DNA of 64,000 nucleotides from Ophiura sarsii. Taxonomy: Eukaryota; Echinodermata; Ophiuroidea; Amphilepidida; Ophiuridae. Below the pieces are notes generated by a model. The model worked only from the letters and a program-made list of their open reading frames with translations, ran no database searches and was not told where the DNA came from. This document shows, one piece after another, positions 47,040 to 57,828 of this stretch; positions within the stretch are counted from its first letter, which is position 1, and each line of letters starts with the position of its first letter. The position numbers and the translations under genes were made by a program. The stretch is taken from positions 64,637,060 through 64,701,059 of the forward strand of contig CM069447.1 in the NCBI GenBank assembly GCA_035610835.1, read 5' to 3'.

Positions 47040-47460
47040 CATCAGTGTATACATATGGGAGGGTATTGTATGGTTGTTTTATAGTCGATGTCAGGAGACT
47101 GAGAGTCAACATTTGTCTGAGGACATAATACACCCATGCTTTGATTCGTCCCTGGCCAGGTAACCAGTGTAGACTCCGTAGGTGTAACACGATCAATTTT
47201 GCATGTCACTTTCCATACGGATTGAAAATAAAGTTAAGGGTATTGTCTTAGCCGTATTGTTTTATCAGACAATGGCAATCGCAATTAATCTTGAAATGGC
47301 AATCGCAATTAATTTTGCAAGTCAATTTCCATACGGATTCAAAACAAACGTAAGGGTATTGTCTGAGCCGTATTGTTTTATCAGACAATGCCAGTAATCG
47401 CAATTACTCCTAGAGGTCTTGCGCCGTCTGTTCCTCCACTAATTTAAACTCATCGATCGT

Positions 47461-47930
47461 TCTTAACCCTAACCCTGCGGGCCACTTTTTCCACTTTTTT
47501 TATTCCGCGCGGAGAAAAGAGATTATGTTGGATTTGGCAGAGTTAGGGCTATAGAACCGAAAATTACGACATTTTTGGATGAAGACAAAAATGCTCGTTA
47601 GGGTTATAGAACCGAAAATTACAACATTTTTGGATGAAGACAATTAACAAAAATGCTCGTTAGGGTTATAGAACCGAAAATTACAAAATGTTGGACGTGC
47701 GGGCCATCTTTGTTGAGATTTTATTTTCCGCGCGGAGAAAAGTGACCAAAAAAGTCACCGCGACACCCTCCCCCGGGATTTAAACCACGGACCTCCAACA
47801 CACGGGGCGAGTGAATGTTCACTAAACCACGGAGTGTCAATGTTACTTGGCTCAGTATATAGCCTTCGTCATTCGGATAATCCGGTTGGCTGCGATGACA
47901 ATACAAAATAAACCATGACTTAAAATAATA
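47461..47930 (-). mobile_element. tRNA-derived SINE-like repeat with internal tandem units
   Basis: On the - strand, tccgtggtttagtgaac and gtccgtggtttaaatcc resemble degenerate pol III A and B boxes (about 47775-47850). The 3' part contains three ~60-base units (gttagggttatagaaccgaaaattac...tttttggatgaagac) at about 47545-47690, between two ccgcgcggagaaaag blocks. 47875-47920 is an inverted copy of an intron phrase seen at 2450, 45070 and 45895. Confidence 0.5.
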
Positions 47931-48602
47931 GTAATACAATGAATGAATATGGCGGGCAATGGGCATACACGTTTATTAACCCTAACCCTGCCAAATCCCA
48001 CATAATCCAACGAGATAAATTCGCACAATAATAATACAATTAACGATTTACAAAACTATGAGAGATTCACTATACTATACATTCAAAAACATTAATAGTA
48101 AACAATGTTACGACAATAACAACGTCATTATTAGAAAGTAAAAAACACACACGCTAAAACTAGCAAACCAGCAAGAGTCTAAGCACAACCATCCCAAACC
48201 CACCGCCATACCCACTTCCTCCCACACATCAACTCTACGAACAACACACATACCACGACCCTAAACTCCACACCATACACCAACGGCCGAGAGCACTAAA
48301 TTAACGTAATTAACAAGTTTGTTTTTATTTTCCAAAAGTGCAACATCGAAAAGCATAGGGTATCCTCTCATTGAGTTATTTTCGTCTGTTTAAAACCTAC
48401 TGCCTTTGCATGACAATTCAAATGTGTTTTTTTTTCAAATAAAGACTAAAATCAGTTGGTCGGTACTGGACGTAGAACAATGTCTTTGTCTGCCCTGACA
48501 TAACCATAAAAGTAATTCGAGAGTCAGATTTAAAATAATGAAACATGAGAAGACTTTATTTTACTTAATGTAAATCTTACGTTAACTCACTCAATTGTTC
48601 AG
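47931..48602 (+). other. Intron, partial copy of an HYR-array intron
   Basis: 48025-48090 resembles 2490-2560 and 45945-46010 (cacaataataatacaatta-acgattt...gagattcacta). Otherwise nothing recognised. Confidence 0.5.
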
Positions 48603-48931
48603 CTGTCTGTCAAAACCCCGTTGGAATGGAAAATGGACGAATCCGGGACAGTCAAATATCAGCTTCAAGCAGTACTACCGATTATCACCGTGCGAGTAAT
48701 GCTAGACTGAATCGACCAGTATATACTACGAGTTCTGGAGGATGGAGCTCTTATCCTCTAGATAATAATCAATGGATTCAGGTAGATCTTGTCGTGTCGA
48801 GGTCTATATCTGGAGTAATACTACAGGGTAGATCGGGATCAGATCAGTGGGTGACAGAATTCAAGGTGTCATATAACACCGCCAGTGGTGTTCTGCAATT
48901 TGTCGAAGACATGAGCCATCTGAATACTATG
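48603..48931 (+). CDS. F5/8C domain 1 of the right block, N-terminal exon
   Basis: A 329-base exon, phase 1 in and phase 0 out, acceptor tcaattgttcag and donor gtaaga. It encodes VCQNPVGMENGRIRDSQISA, ARLNRP, NNQWIQVDL, SISGVILQGRSG and QWVTEFKVSYN. The N-terminal Cys and the WIQVDL strand are the domain hallmarks. Confidence 0.94.
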
Positions 48932-49095
48932 GTAAGAATAATAAATTATATGTGCATGTGTTTCAATCTTTATCGTACATGAACATTTGGAGAAGTGATA
49001 GGGGGGGGGGGGGGGGGGGATATCATTAGCATTTACTATCTGTCCATTATGATATAAGTGCTGATAATATGGTTGTCCGCCTACGAGAATACCAA

Positions 49096-49422
49096 TTAAA
49101 GGTATATTATCGGGAAAAAATGAAAGCAGATTTTCTTGCAGATTTACATTTTTATCAGTTACAGGGCGGTACGATTCTTAATTACTTCAAAGTCATGGTT
49201 TTAGACTGAAAATAAACTGTCGGAGTCTGCGCCGACAACATATTTTTACTCTAAAATTACTCTAAAACCATGATTTTGAGGTAATGAGGAATCGTATCGC
49301 TCTGTAACCTATATGAATATATTCATGATTTATGATCAGAAATGTAATTCTGCAATGAAATCTGCTTCAAATTTTGTCTCTCGAGGATTGAGGGCGTTCT
49401 GGAAAAGATCACATAATATATA
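49096..49422. mobile_element. Palindromic MITE, family A, copy 3
   Basis: ttaaaggtatattat...cttgcagatttacatttttatcag, and the complementary right arm ending ggaaaagatcacataatata. It lies inside the intron that splits F5/8C domain 1, ending about 35 bases before the next exon. Slightly shorter than copies 1 and 2. Confidence 0.82.
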
Positions 49423-49457
49423 AAAATCTATTATGTCTTCAATATATAACGTTTAAG

Positions 49458-49596
49458 GTATTCGGTGGAAACTCAGACTCAGATAGTACTGTTACCAGGT
49501 GGTTACCATACCATATATGGGCTTCGATGATCCGCATACATCCTACACAATGGCACAATCATATAAGCTTAAGATTTGAAGTTCTAGGCTGTAAAG
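49458..49596 (+). CDS. F5/8C domain 1 of the right block, C-terminal exon
   Basis: A 139-base exon, phase 0 in and phase 1 out, acceptor cgtttaag and donor gtatgtg. It encodes VFGGNSDSDSTVTRW, RIHPTQW and LRFEVLGCK. Its last bases and donor (gttctaggctgtaaaggtatgtg) are echoed repeatedly in the following intron. Confidence 0.92.
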
Positions 49597-50500
49597 GTAT
49601 GTGAAATTCCAGTCTCTATTAAAAGCAAGTAGTGTATGAATTTCTATTAGTTCTGTAAGCGTATGTGGAGTTGGTTGTAGAGATTTGCGAAATTATAAAC
49701 TGAAAAGTTACGCGCAGTTATAGGCTATAAATGTATGTGCAGTTCTAGGATGTTGATATACACCTAGCACACAGCAAAGTTGCACTAGGTATTCATTGAA
49801 TTGTGTGTGATTACTGTCATAACTGTCACACAAATCAATGATTTCCTATACCTAGTGCAACTTTGCTGTTGTTATGCACGGTCATTGAAATCGCCATAAC
49901 TTTAAAAGTATCCATTCGATTTTGTTGAATGAGGTATCAAACTGCGGAGAAGAAATTTGCTCATTTAATGTATATCTCAGATTTTTGGTACCGATAATAT
50001 ATTTTGAATTAGCCAACCTCAAAGCACCTGGTCAGGGACTTTATGTGCTAGGTGTATGTGCAGCTCAGGCTGTAAATATATTTAGTTCTAAGCTTCAAAA
50101 AGGTATGCGTAGTTCTAGGCTGAACTAGTGTGTACATTATATTCTATACATACAATTCTAGGTTGTAAAGGTATGTGAAGTTCTGGGCTGTTAAGGTATG
50201 TGAATGTCTTTTCTGAACAAATAGGGTTATGTGTTTAGGCCTGACGAATGATAACATACTGCAAGTGGTGTAAAGTTCTAATCTGTAAGAATAATGTCCA
50301 GTTATAGGATGTGAAGGTACATGAACGTGAAGTTGTAGGATCGAAAGTTATGCAAATTCTAGGCTGTAAACGGTACTTGATAATAAAGGCTGTAATGGTA
50401 TGGGATGTTCTGGGCTGTAATTGTATGTGATGTTCTAGACTGTAAAGTCTAAAAGGTACGCGAAGAGGTAGGTTGTACATGGGTTTTTAGTTACAAGCCT
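49597..50500 (+). repeat. Degenerate minisatellite resembling an exon end plus 5' splice site
   Basis: The phrase gttctaggctgtaaaggtatgtg, identical to the exon end at 49579-49601, recurs in degenerate form: near 49725, 50055, 50110, 50157, 50180, 50290, 50350, 50385, 50410 and 50435 (for example ttctaggttgtaaaggtatgtg and ttctgggctgttaaggtatgtg). The unit is about 22-30 bases. Many copies keep AAGGTATGTG, a perfect-looking donor. A small inverted repeat (cagcaaagttgcactaggtat and complement) lies at about 49764-49873. Confidence 0.75.
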
Positions 50501-51424
50501 AATGGACATGTAATCGGTAGTTCAATCTTTCACCATTGTGTTCACCACCGTTAGACTCTTTAGTAGGCTGGTAACTGAAGCCTAAAAGCTTGGAGAATGA
50601 GTCTTGTCATTGGTATTTTTTAATTTGTATTTGCTATTGTGATTATTGTGTTTTTTTGTGCATTTATGTCTTGTAAAGAAGAAGAAGAAGAAAATTATTA
50701 AAACATATCGCTAACACCAGGGGCGAGAAATAGAAAAAAAGGTTGTACATGTATCTGTTGTTGTATGCTGAAAACTGTTATATACTGTAATCATGGTAAT
50801 GGAGTGTGACATTTTAGGCTCTACAGTATAGCTATGTATTAAGTCACGGTATGCAATTAATCGACACATTTATAGCAAACATTCTCAACGCATGATGCGG
50901 TAGTTAATGACTAAATGCTACCAAAGCTTAGTTGTCTTTCTTCTTTCTAGTAACTCATTAGCAATCATGTATTGAAGAACAATATATTTGAAAACTCCTT
51001 ACTTTGACTCATGTCGCCATTAGAGCTGGTCTCTCTCATTTGAACAGTTAGTGATTATAGTTTTTATCATTAAACGGGATGGAGCGACTGAACAGAAAAT
51101 ATGGTAACACCACCTCCTGTTTCTTCTTCTTTCTTTTTTTAATTTTTAATTTTAATTTTCTTATTCTCCTTCACACAAATATACATGCAGTCCTTCTCTT
51201 GCCGCCCAATGACATAAATCCAGAATGGTCTGCGCAGTAAAGGGGGGGGGGGGGGGGGGGGGGATTTGTGTTTTACTGACTACCGGAGATAATAGATAAT
51301 TAATCACGACCAACCATCCATTGACAAAGGCCATAGTGGTTACATAAACGTTTGTACATTGACGCATGTCCGTGGGAAGTCTTCAACTATTCGATATATA
51401 ATGTCAGTGTTATTGGTTTTGTAG
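50501..51424 (+). other. Intron with G-tract
   Basis: A (GAA)n stretch near 50680, and a 22-G tract at 51242-51263. No exon recognised before the acceptor at 51424. Confidence 0.55.
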
Positions 51425-51786
51425 TTCCCTGCAGATACCCGTATCCGCTAGGCATGGAAGACGGTAGAATACGGGACAGTCAGTTGTCATCGTCGAGTTC
51501 TGATAGTGGTGATAAACCTAAGCATGGCCGTTTAAACCGGCCACCCGATTCACCTGATATAGCGCCCCCTACTGGATCATATGGAGGCTGGTGCGCACAA
51601 ATAAGCGATCCCAGTAAATGGATACAGGTGGACTTGGGTGAATCGGTATCTGTAGCTGGGATTATAATGCAAGGACGAGGCAGATATAGATCGAAAGAAA
51701 ACTGGGTGTCGAAATACAAAGTTCAATACAACAAAGATGGCGCTTTATGGCAGACTGCTACGTTCGGTGCTTATCAAGAAGAAACG
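51425..51786 (+). CDS. F5/8C domain 2, N-terminal exon
   Basis: A 362-base exon, phase 1 in and phase 0 out. I chose the acceptor ttggttttgtag because it keeps the phase; the nearby gcag at 51434 would not. It encodes PCRYPYPLGMEDGRIRDSQL, GRLNRP, WIQVDLGESVSVAGIIMQGR and NWVSKYKVQYN. It is longer than its sisters through a Pro/Gly-rich loop (SPDIAPPTGSYGG). Confidence 0.92.
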
Positions 51787-51949
51787 GTAAACGTTATAGA
51801 TATAAGGCCATTTTTATATTATTTTGAAATAAAACTTACATATACCATGCAACGATAATTTGTTTTAATATATTCCATTTTATAAGAGTGAAAGTTTATC
51901 TGTGTTGATAACAGATCATTTTAGGTTAATCTTTCGAATTCAGAACCAG

Positions 51950-52413
51950 ACAAAACTACGCTGTATGTGCATGTACCTTTCATCAGCAAATGTTTAACTC
52001 AACATCGAGTATTCCGTACATCGTGTGGACTTAGATAACCCTAACTCTATAACATCACACGGTAACAGATTTTTTTTTCCGACGGAGAAAATTCACCCGA
52101 AAGGTCACCCGAACCCCCGGGATTTGAACCACAGACCTCCAGCACCAAAGCCTATCTTCATTCCACTACACCATAGCCGTCAAGGCTACTCGGCTCAGTA
52201 TATTCGCCTCGTAATATAGCCTGGGTCCATTTTACAGCCCAAAAACTTTGACGCCGGGTTATAAAAACAGGGTGGCCGTGTTGTTGCCGTGTGGTGTAGT
52301 AGGGTTAGGTTTATAGTGATTACAATTACAACAAAACTACGCTGTATGTGCATGTACCTTTCATCAGCAAATTTTTCACTCAACATCGAGTATTCCGTAC
52401 ATCGTGTGGACTT
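51950..52413 (-). mobile_element. SINE-like element with flanking ~82-base direct repeats
   Basis: On the - strand the element carries tagccttgacggctatggtgtagtgg and ctgtggttcaaatcccggggg, which look like A and B boxes of a tRNA-derived head (about 52110-52190). A tail with ttttctccgtcggaaaaaaa follows. Core 52044-52312. The repeats ctgtatgtgcatgtacc...gtggactta at 51950-52031 and 52332-52413 are too long for an ordinary target-site duplication. A second core copy is at 53002-53283. Confidence 0.6.
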
Positions 52414-52431
52414 ACCTACATGTAACTACTA

Positions 52432-53000
52432 TACAGTCATCAAAAAAAGTAACTATACAGGTAATGAATGTACTTTTATCACTAAAAATATATATCCTAC
52501 CTAGAAATATTAAATCATAAAGTTATTGAAAAATTTATCTTCTTTAATATGAGATATTGCATGCTAGGATCGGTTGAATATTTAAGTAGCGACAATCCAA
52601 ACTGTAAGGTAAAGTCACAATTTCAAATTCACATTTTACATTTCAACACGGGGGAGAGAATGACAGGTAGCGTGTGTGTGGCGTATTGATCCATCGGAAC
52701 AATGCGGCCGACTGTCCAACCTGTGCATGCATCCCCAATTGCACTACCGGTAATCAATAATATACCCGTAGATTTGGTCCGCGTGTAGAAAATAAAAATG
52801 TGAAAATGAAAATCGGACTTTTCCTTACATTTTTGAGTGCCACTTCCTTAATAATCACCCGATCTTAGCGTGCAATATCTCATATTAAAGAAGACAAATT
52901 TTTCAACAACTTTATAATTTAATATTTTTAGGTAGGATATATATTTTAAGAGTTAGAAGCCCATTTATTACCTGTATAGTTACTTTTTTTGATGACTGTA
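52432..53000. mobile_element. TIR element, family B, copy 2
   Basis: TA-cagtcatcaaaaaaagtaactatacagg ... complement ... gatgactg-TA. The interior matches copy 1 at 14999-15551 base for base over long stretches (cgggggagagaatgacaggtagcgtgtgtgtggcg). It lies between two SINE-like copies. A broken end (cagtcatcaaaataaataactg) is near 53383. Confidence 0.9.
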
Positions 53001-53001
53001 T

Positions 53002-53283
53002 AACACTACACGGCAACAGATTTTTTTCCCGACGGAGAAAATTCACGAGAAAGGTCACCCGACCCCCCCCCCCCCCCCCCCCGGATTTGAACCACGGTCC
53101 TCCAGCACCAAATCCCATCTTCATTTGACTACACCAAGGCCGTCAATGCTACTCGGCTCAGTATATTCGCCTCGTAATATAGCCTGGGTCCATTTTATAG
53201 CCCAAACACTTGCACGCCGGCTTATAAAAACAGGCTGGCCGTGTTGTTGCCGTGTGGTGTAGTAGGGTTAGGATTAGGGTTAG
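53002..53283 (-). mobile_element. SINE-like element, second copy
   Basis: Same sequence order as 52044-52312 (ccgacggagaaaattcac, atttgaaccacgg, gccgtcaatgctactcggctcagtatattcgcc, gtgttgttgccgtgtggtgtagtagggttag), with a poly-C expansion at about 53066-53082. It directly abuts the family B TIR element. Confidence 0.65.
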
Positions 53284-54236
53284 AGATACGGCTAGGGATC
53301 CTTGTTGGATTGTGAGAGGGGCTGAGCCTTGATGATTCCATGCGCTATTGCTGGATGTAAACATATATGATATACAGTCATCAAAATAAATAACTGACCA
53401 GGTACACACTAAAAACTACGGGGTCAAAATTTGACCCCAAAGCGTTATTTTAACCCCATTTTAACCCTTGATGGGGCAGTTCGTATTTTGACAGCGCACT
53501 TGTGCGAGTTGGGTGTGTGGGTAGGTGTGGCGCGTTGTGGCACGCGACATAATCATTATTATTGACTGCTACCATAAGTCGACAATTGTTGTGTATGTGT
53601 ATACCTATGTAGTGGAAGTGGTGGTAGGCATATGGAAGGGACAATCAATCAGTAATTTTTCCACAGATGATTTTTCTTAGGTAGAATAGAGGCTTAATCT
53701 TGGGAGATCATCTGCATGTTAAAGTAACTTTGCTGCCAAAGGACTTGCAGCAAGTCTAGAGGAAGCCAAAATCATAACTCAAAACAGCCATCATCATTAA
53801 ACAAAGGCGGGCCGATACGAATAACTTAGCGGCTATGACCCGATTTTGACGTCCAGGTCAAATTCGTCAAATCTGTTGCAAAAGGTGTAGAATCCCCGTT
53901 TATTTGGAGTGAAAATAAATGGCCATATTACTGAATGCATCGTTTTAAAATGCACAATCTTTAAAATGCATAACATGTGTTACTAACATTATCATTAGTA
54001 ATTTTATAAGCGTGTATTTCTCTTATGTTGTTGTTGTTGAGTTACACCTGAACCATACAATCTTATTTCTTATTTGGTTTTGGCCTATGTCTTATCTGGA
54101 TTTATATGTTGTATACTGATCATGTTCAAATAATTATTAAATACATACATTTCGATTTGAAGTGCTTGTAACGACGTCGGAAAAAAAAAAATCGGTTTTT
54201 TTGTTTTTCGTATATAATGCTGATTGTCGTATTCAG
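53284..54236 (+). other. Intron, nothing further recognised
   Basis: Only the broken TIR end near 53383 and short low-complexity runs. Confidence 0.5.
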
Positions 54237-54378
54237 GTATTCGACGGACCTTCAGAATATAGCGATACTGCAGTCACCAGTTTGTTCCAAACCCCAGTTG
54301 ATGCAAGGTTTATCAGAATTTTACCGACGGTGTGGAGTGTGAAACCATGCTTACGATTTGAAATACTTTGTTGCAAAG
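54237..54378 (+). CDS. F5/8C domain 2, C-terminal exon
   Basis: A 142-base exon, phase 0 in and phase 1 out, acceptor gattgtcgtattcag and donor gtatgt. It encodes VFDGPSEYSDTAVTSLFQT, FIRILPTVW and LRFEILCCK. The usual LGC is LCC, giving an extra cysteine, and the preceding VKPC adds another. Confidence 0.92.
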
Positions 54379-55570
54379 GTATGTTGATTAAAGCCGAACT
54401 CACATAGATACGGAGATATAGTACCTGGAGCTATAGTCCGGCATGTACAGTTAAGTATAGACACTCATCTGTACACGCATTGCTAGTGTCATGCTTCATG
54501 CCGTATATGTCTATGGACGCCTGACTTTAGCTCCAGGGGGATTATGGCTCCTTCCTTGCCGTAATCGAAATCCTAGGTACATTAATGACGAATAGTCCCG
54601 ACTTACTCGTCTCTGCAAACTTATTTGAGTGGTTCGAGTCCCGACTAAAATGACACAACATTGACTTTGAAATTGTTAGACTACCTCAACACGTACTATG
54701 GACACCTTCCCCTTTTTTGCACAACGGTAGATTCAAATTAATTTGACGATATCTGAAACCAATCAGAATCCAGCTAATCAAGTCTTTAAGCAGTAATAAC
54801 TCTAACATTATTAGTGATATTAGAACGAGAATCGTCAGATATTTTACATAATTTAACTTACTTAACGTTATGCACCTGTTAGTTGTATAACCTATATACG
54901 ACCATCGGGAATGGAGCGTCACTTGCCCGAGGGGCATGAGACTATAGTTCCTAGTAGTATTCATCATCGTAATATATTTTAGCTTTAACAAAATGAGATT
55001 TTCGATTTGATTATTAATGTTTGAACGTTTATTTTTCATTTTGACGATTTTAAATCCAAATGGCATGAATCTATATCCACTTTTCGAGATGCACAATATT
55101 AAAGTTAGGCATGTCAGAACCGTTTTCCTCCCAGGAAAACCACCAATGCAATGCTTTTGACTTTGGCTTCAGGCTTAGCATGCATTTTGTTTCAGGACTT
55201 GAGGAAAGGTAATCGGTATAACGTTAAACTAATTCAGGGTATTTATATATTATAGTTTTTGTTTATCAATTAGTCGAGCTGTCTTTGAACATAGGAAGTT
55301 TACAATAAGACGTAGTAGCATCTTACATTGACCCAACGGATAACCAGGTTCCAGTTAAATTGGGGAAAATGATATGCAATCTGCATACATTTCATTCGAT
55401 AAAGAGACCATACAAATATCATTTGTCAGGAAATTTAACAGGCGCTCTTTTGGTTATAACATTATTTCAGTGTTTTGAAAATAATACACACGTTTTATTC
55501 CATAAGTTTTCAGCGTTGCCGTGCTTGGCCCTAAATGTTTTGTTATGAATACTTTACAAATGAAATGCAG
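54379..55570 (+). other. Intron, nothing recognised
   Basis: No exon, RNA or repeat supported. A 136-codon open frame on the - strand (54686-55096) has AT-driven composition and no recognised domain. Confidence 0.5.
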
Positions 55571-55878
55571 GCTTTTGTGTCGATCCACTCGGTATGAAAG
55601 ATGAACGAATACCAGATGGGATGATATCAGCCTCATCCCTAAACGACACCGCATACACCGCATTTGCCGCCCGATTAGATGGACCACTTACCTGGATTGC
55701 GCGGATACAAGATGATGACCAATGGTTGCAGGTGGAATTTGATGTGTCTAGATCGGTGTCTGGGATAGTGATACAGGGAGACAGCACAAATGATTTCTGG
55801 GTGAAAGAATATAAGGTTCAGCACTCGAACAATGACAACACATGGACGTTTGTGCAATACTCTAACCAGGAAGATATG
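55571..55878 (+). CDS. F5/8C domain 3, N-terminal exon
   Basis: A 308-base exon, phase 1 in and phase 0 out, acceptor acaaatgaaatgcag and donor gtaaga. It encodes FCVDPLGMKDERIPDGMISA, AARLDGPLTWIARIQDDDQW, LQVEFDVSRSVSGIVIQG and FWVKEYKVQHS. The N-terminal Cys is present. Confidence 0.94.
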
Positions 55879-56378
55879 GTAAGACGGACAGGATTCGGCC
55901 ACTCAGCATTCTCTGGGAGTGTATTGGACTTAATACCCATGCAGGTTACCCCATTCGAAATACACACAACCCCTGCATGAAATATTAAATTGTATGGATT
56001 TCAAATCGAACAGCCCAATGGTAATCTGTAGGGACTAGGGAGATTCCTGCAACCATCTCCGCGTAATAATAATAATCGTTTGAGGTGTTCAAAACAAGTT
56101 AGGGGAAACTGTGTATTCTTTTTTTCTAAAAAATGTTAGGAAAACCATACGAACCCATGGAGATGGTCAAAATACGCCCGTAATCATGGTCAATGAGGTG
56201 GTGTCAGAAGGAAGCGTTCACAAACAGTCATAAAAAGCCTCCCATTTTCATGATAAAAAATGTATTTTGTTATTCCCTCTCCCGTATATTATTAAGAAAT
56301 GGCCATTATATTAACGTACCAAGTAATTATTTGTTATATGGTATTGATTTAGTATTTTATTATTCTTTGCAATGCAAG

Positions 56379-56517
56379 GTGTTTGATGGACCATCCGATA
56401 GAAATACACCAGTTGCCAGCTTGTTTCCCTCAACTATTATGGTAACACTACTCAGAATATGTCCCACGGAGTGGCATCAGGAAATTGCCTTACGACTTGA
56501 AATACTTGGCTGTAAAG
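56379..56517 (+). CDS. F5/8C domain 3, C-terminal exon
   Basis: A 139-base exon, phase 0 in and phase 1 out, acceptor tctttgcaatgcaag and donor gtaatt. It encodes VFDGPSDRNTPVASLFPS, LLRICPTEW and LRLEILGCK. The intron separating it from 55878 is 500 bases long and otherwise featureless. Confidence 0.93.
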
Positions 56518-56808
56518 GTAATTCAACCTCAAAGTGGAGAATAAACATTAAAAAACAATCACCGCTGAATGTTCCAAAACGAAACTTGTACGTGTGTATA
56601 TTCCCCCGCCACAGTCATGACAGTTGAGAAAAGAATCCCTATGCCATGTTTTACATATGATATGCTCGTCTTTCTATACACCTGGGTATCCTGATTGTGG
56701 TTCCCTATGGCACGATTTCAGTTGGAACTATTATTGTGTAGGGTGTAGATGATTAACGCGAGAATGGGTTGTTAACTAGGTGTTGAACCAGCTATTCGTA
56801 TGACAATA

Positions 56809-57410
56809 GCACTCATCGACAGTACTATTTAGTGATGATTTATGTGGCAGAATTCTGCTATACACACCTCTTTCACAGTAGGACACCTCTAACTCTAAGT
56901 TTGTATTCAAGCAACACTGATAATTAAAGATAAACACTCGTCTACTAAACACACACACCCCGTTGGGATATAATTACAGCGCTGTAATTATTCAGGTTAT
57001 ACGATGTCAAATTAAAAGCACTCTGAAGCTGTACTATAAGTGAAATTTGTGGAACTCTGGACTGGCTGTGTATGTGCTATAAGGAATTCATAGCACTCAT
57101 CGACAGTTCTATTAATTAGTGATGATTTATGTGGCAGAACTCTGCTATACACACCCCTCCCCACCCCCTCAATATATATACACACCACTTTCACAGTAGG
57201 ACACCTCTAGAACTCTAAGTTTGGATGCAAGCAACACCAATGAAGATAAATAACCATCTACTAAACACACCCCCACACCAAGTTGGGTAATAATTACAGT
57301 GCTGTAATTAATCGGGTTATTCACGATGTCAAATTAATAGCACTCTGTCTCAAGCTGTACTATAAGTGAAATTTGTGGAACTCTGGACTGGCTGTGTATG
57401 TGCTATTAAT
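56809..57410 (+). repeat. Tandem duplication, two ~285-318-base units
   Basis: Units start gcactcatcgacagt at 56809 and 57093 and end ggctgtgtatgtgctat near 57080 and 57400. Each holds gatgatttatgtggcagaa, tttcacagtaggacacctct, cagcgctgtaatta-like and ctataagtgaaatttgtggaactctggactgg. Unit 2 has an extra ~30 bases of ccctcccc/atatata. Non-coding. Confidence 0.9.
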
Positions 57411-57457
57411 GGTATTTATAATCAAATAACACATACTCAACGCGTTACTGTACACAG

Positions 57458-57828
57458 CTATTTGTTTCGATCGTCTTGGTATGGAAGATGGGAGAATCAC
57501 CGATGGGCAGATATCGGCATCAAGTGCATATGACCAAGCTCAACATGGTCCAACTCCAACGAGTTCCAGTCCAATGTATGCGCGATTAAATCACGAAGCA
57601 GCGATGGTGTCTGGAAACTGGACGTTCGGTGGATGGCGTGCTCAGACGGATGACCTTAACCAATGGATACAAGTGAACTTTGGCGTCTCAAGATCTGTGT
57701 CTGGGATAACACTCCAAGGAAGACAATCTCACACAGGAATAGATGAGTGGGTGACTAAGTTTAAGATTAGGTACAAACAGAACAGGTTATGGCAGTACGT
57801 ACAGGAAGCGGATGAGGACACTGATATG
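57458..57828 (+). CDS. F5/8C domain 4, N-terminal exon
   Basis: A 371-base exon, phase 1 in and phase 0 out, acceptor gttactgtacacag and donor gtaagt. It encodes CFDRLGMEDGRITDGQISA, YARLNHEAAM, GGWRAQTDDLNQWIQVNFGV, RSVSGITLQGRQS and EWVTKFKIRYK. The longest N-terminal half in the locus; the insertion PTPTSSSP lies in a predicted loop. Confidence 0.94.

Noticed and set aside
46981..47196. - strand frame with LRSLHWLPGQGRIKA
   Set aside because: It does resemble a LINE C-terminal phrase, but only about 20 codons match; too short to annotate as its own feature.
49922..50128. 68-codon + strand frame in the splice-site minisatellite
   Set aside because: It runs through repeats and has no domain; not an exon.
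51431..51434. Acceptor gcag for the F5/8C domain 2 exon
   Set aside because: It would give phase 2; the acceptor at 51423-51424 keeps the phase-1 pattern and includes the conserved cysteine.
54686..55096. 136-codon - strand frame in an intron
   Set aside because: Ile/Leu/Asn/Lys-rich composition as expected from AT-rich DNA; no domain.
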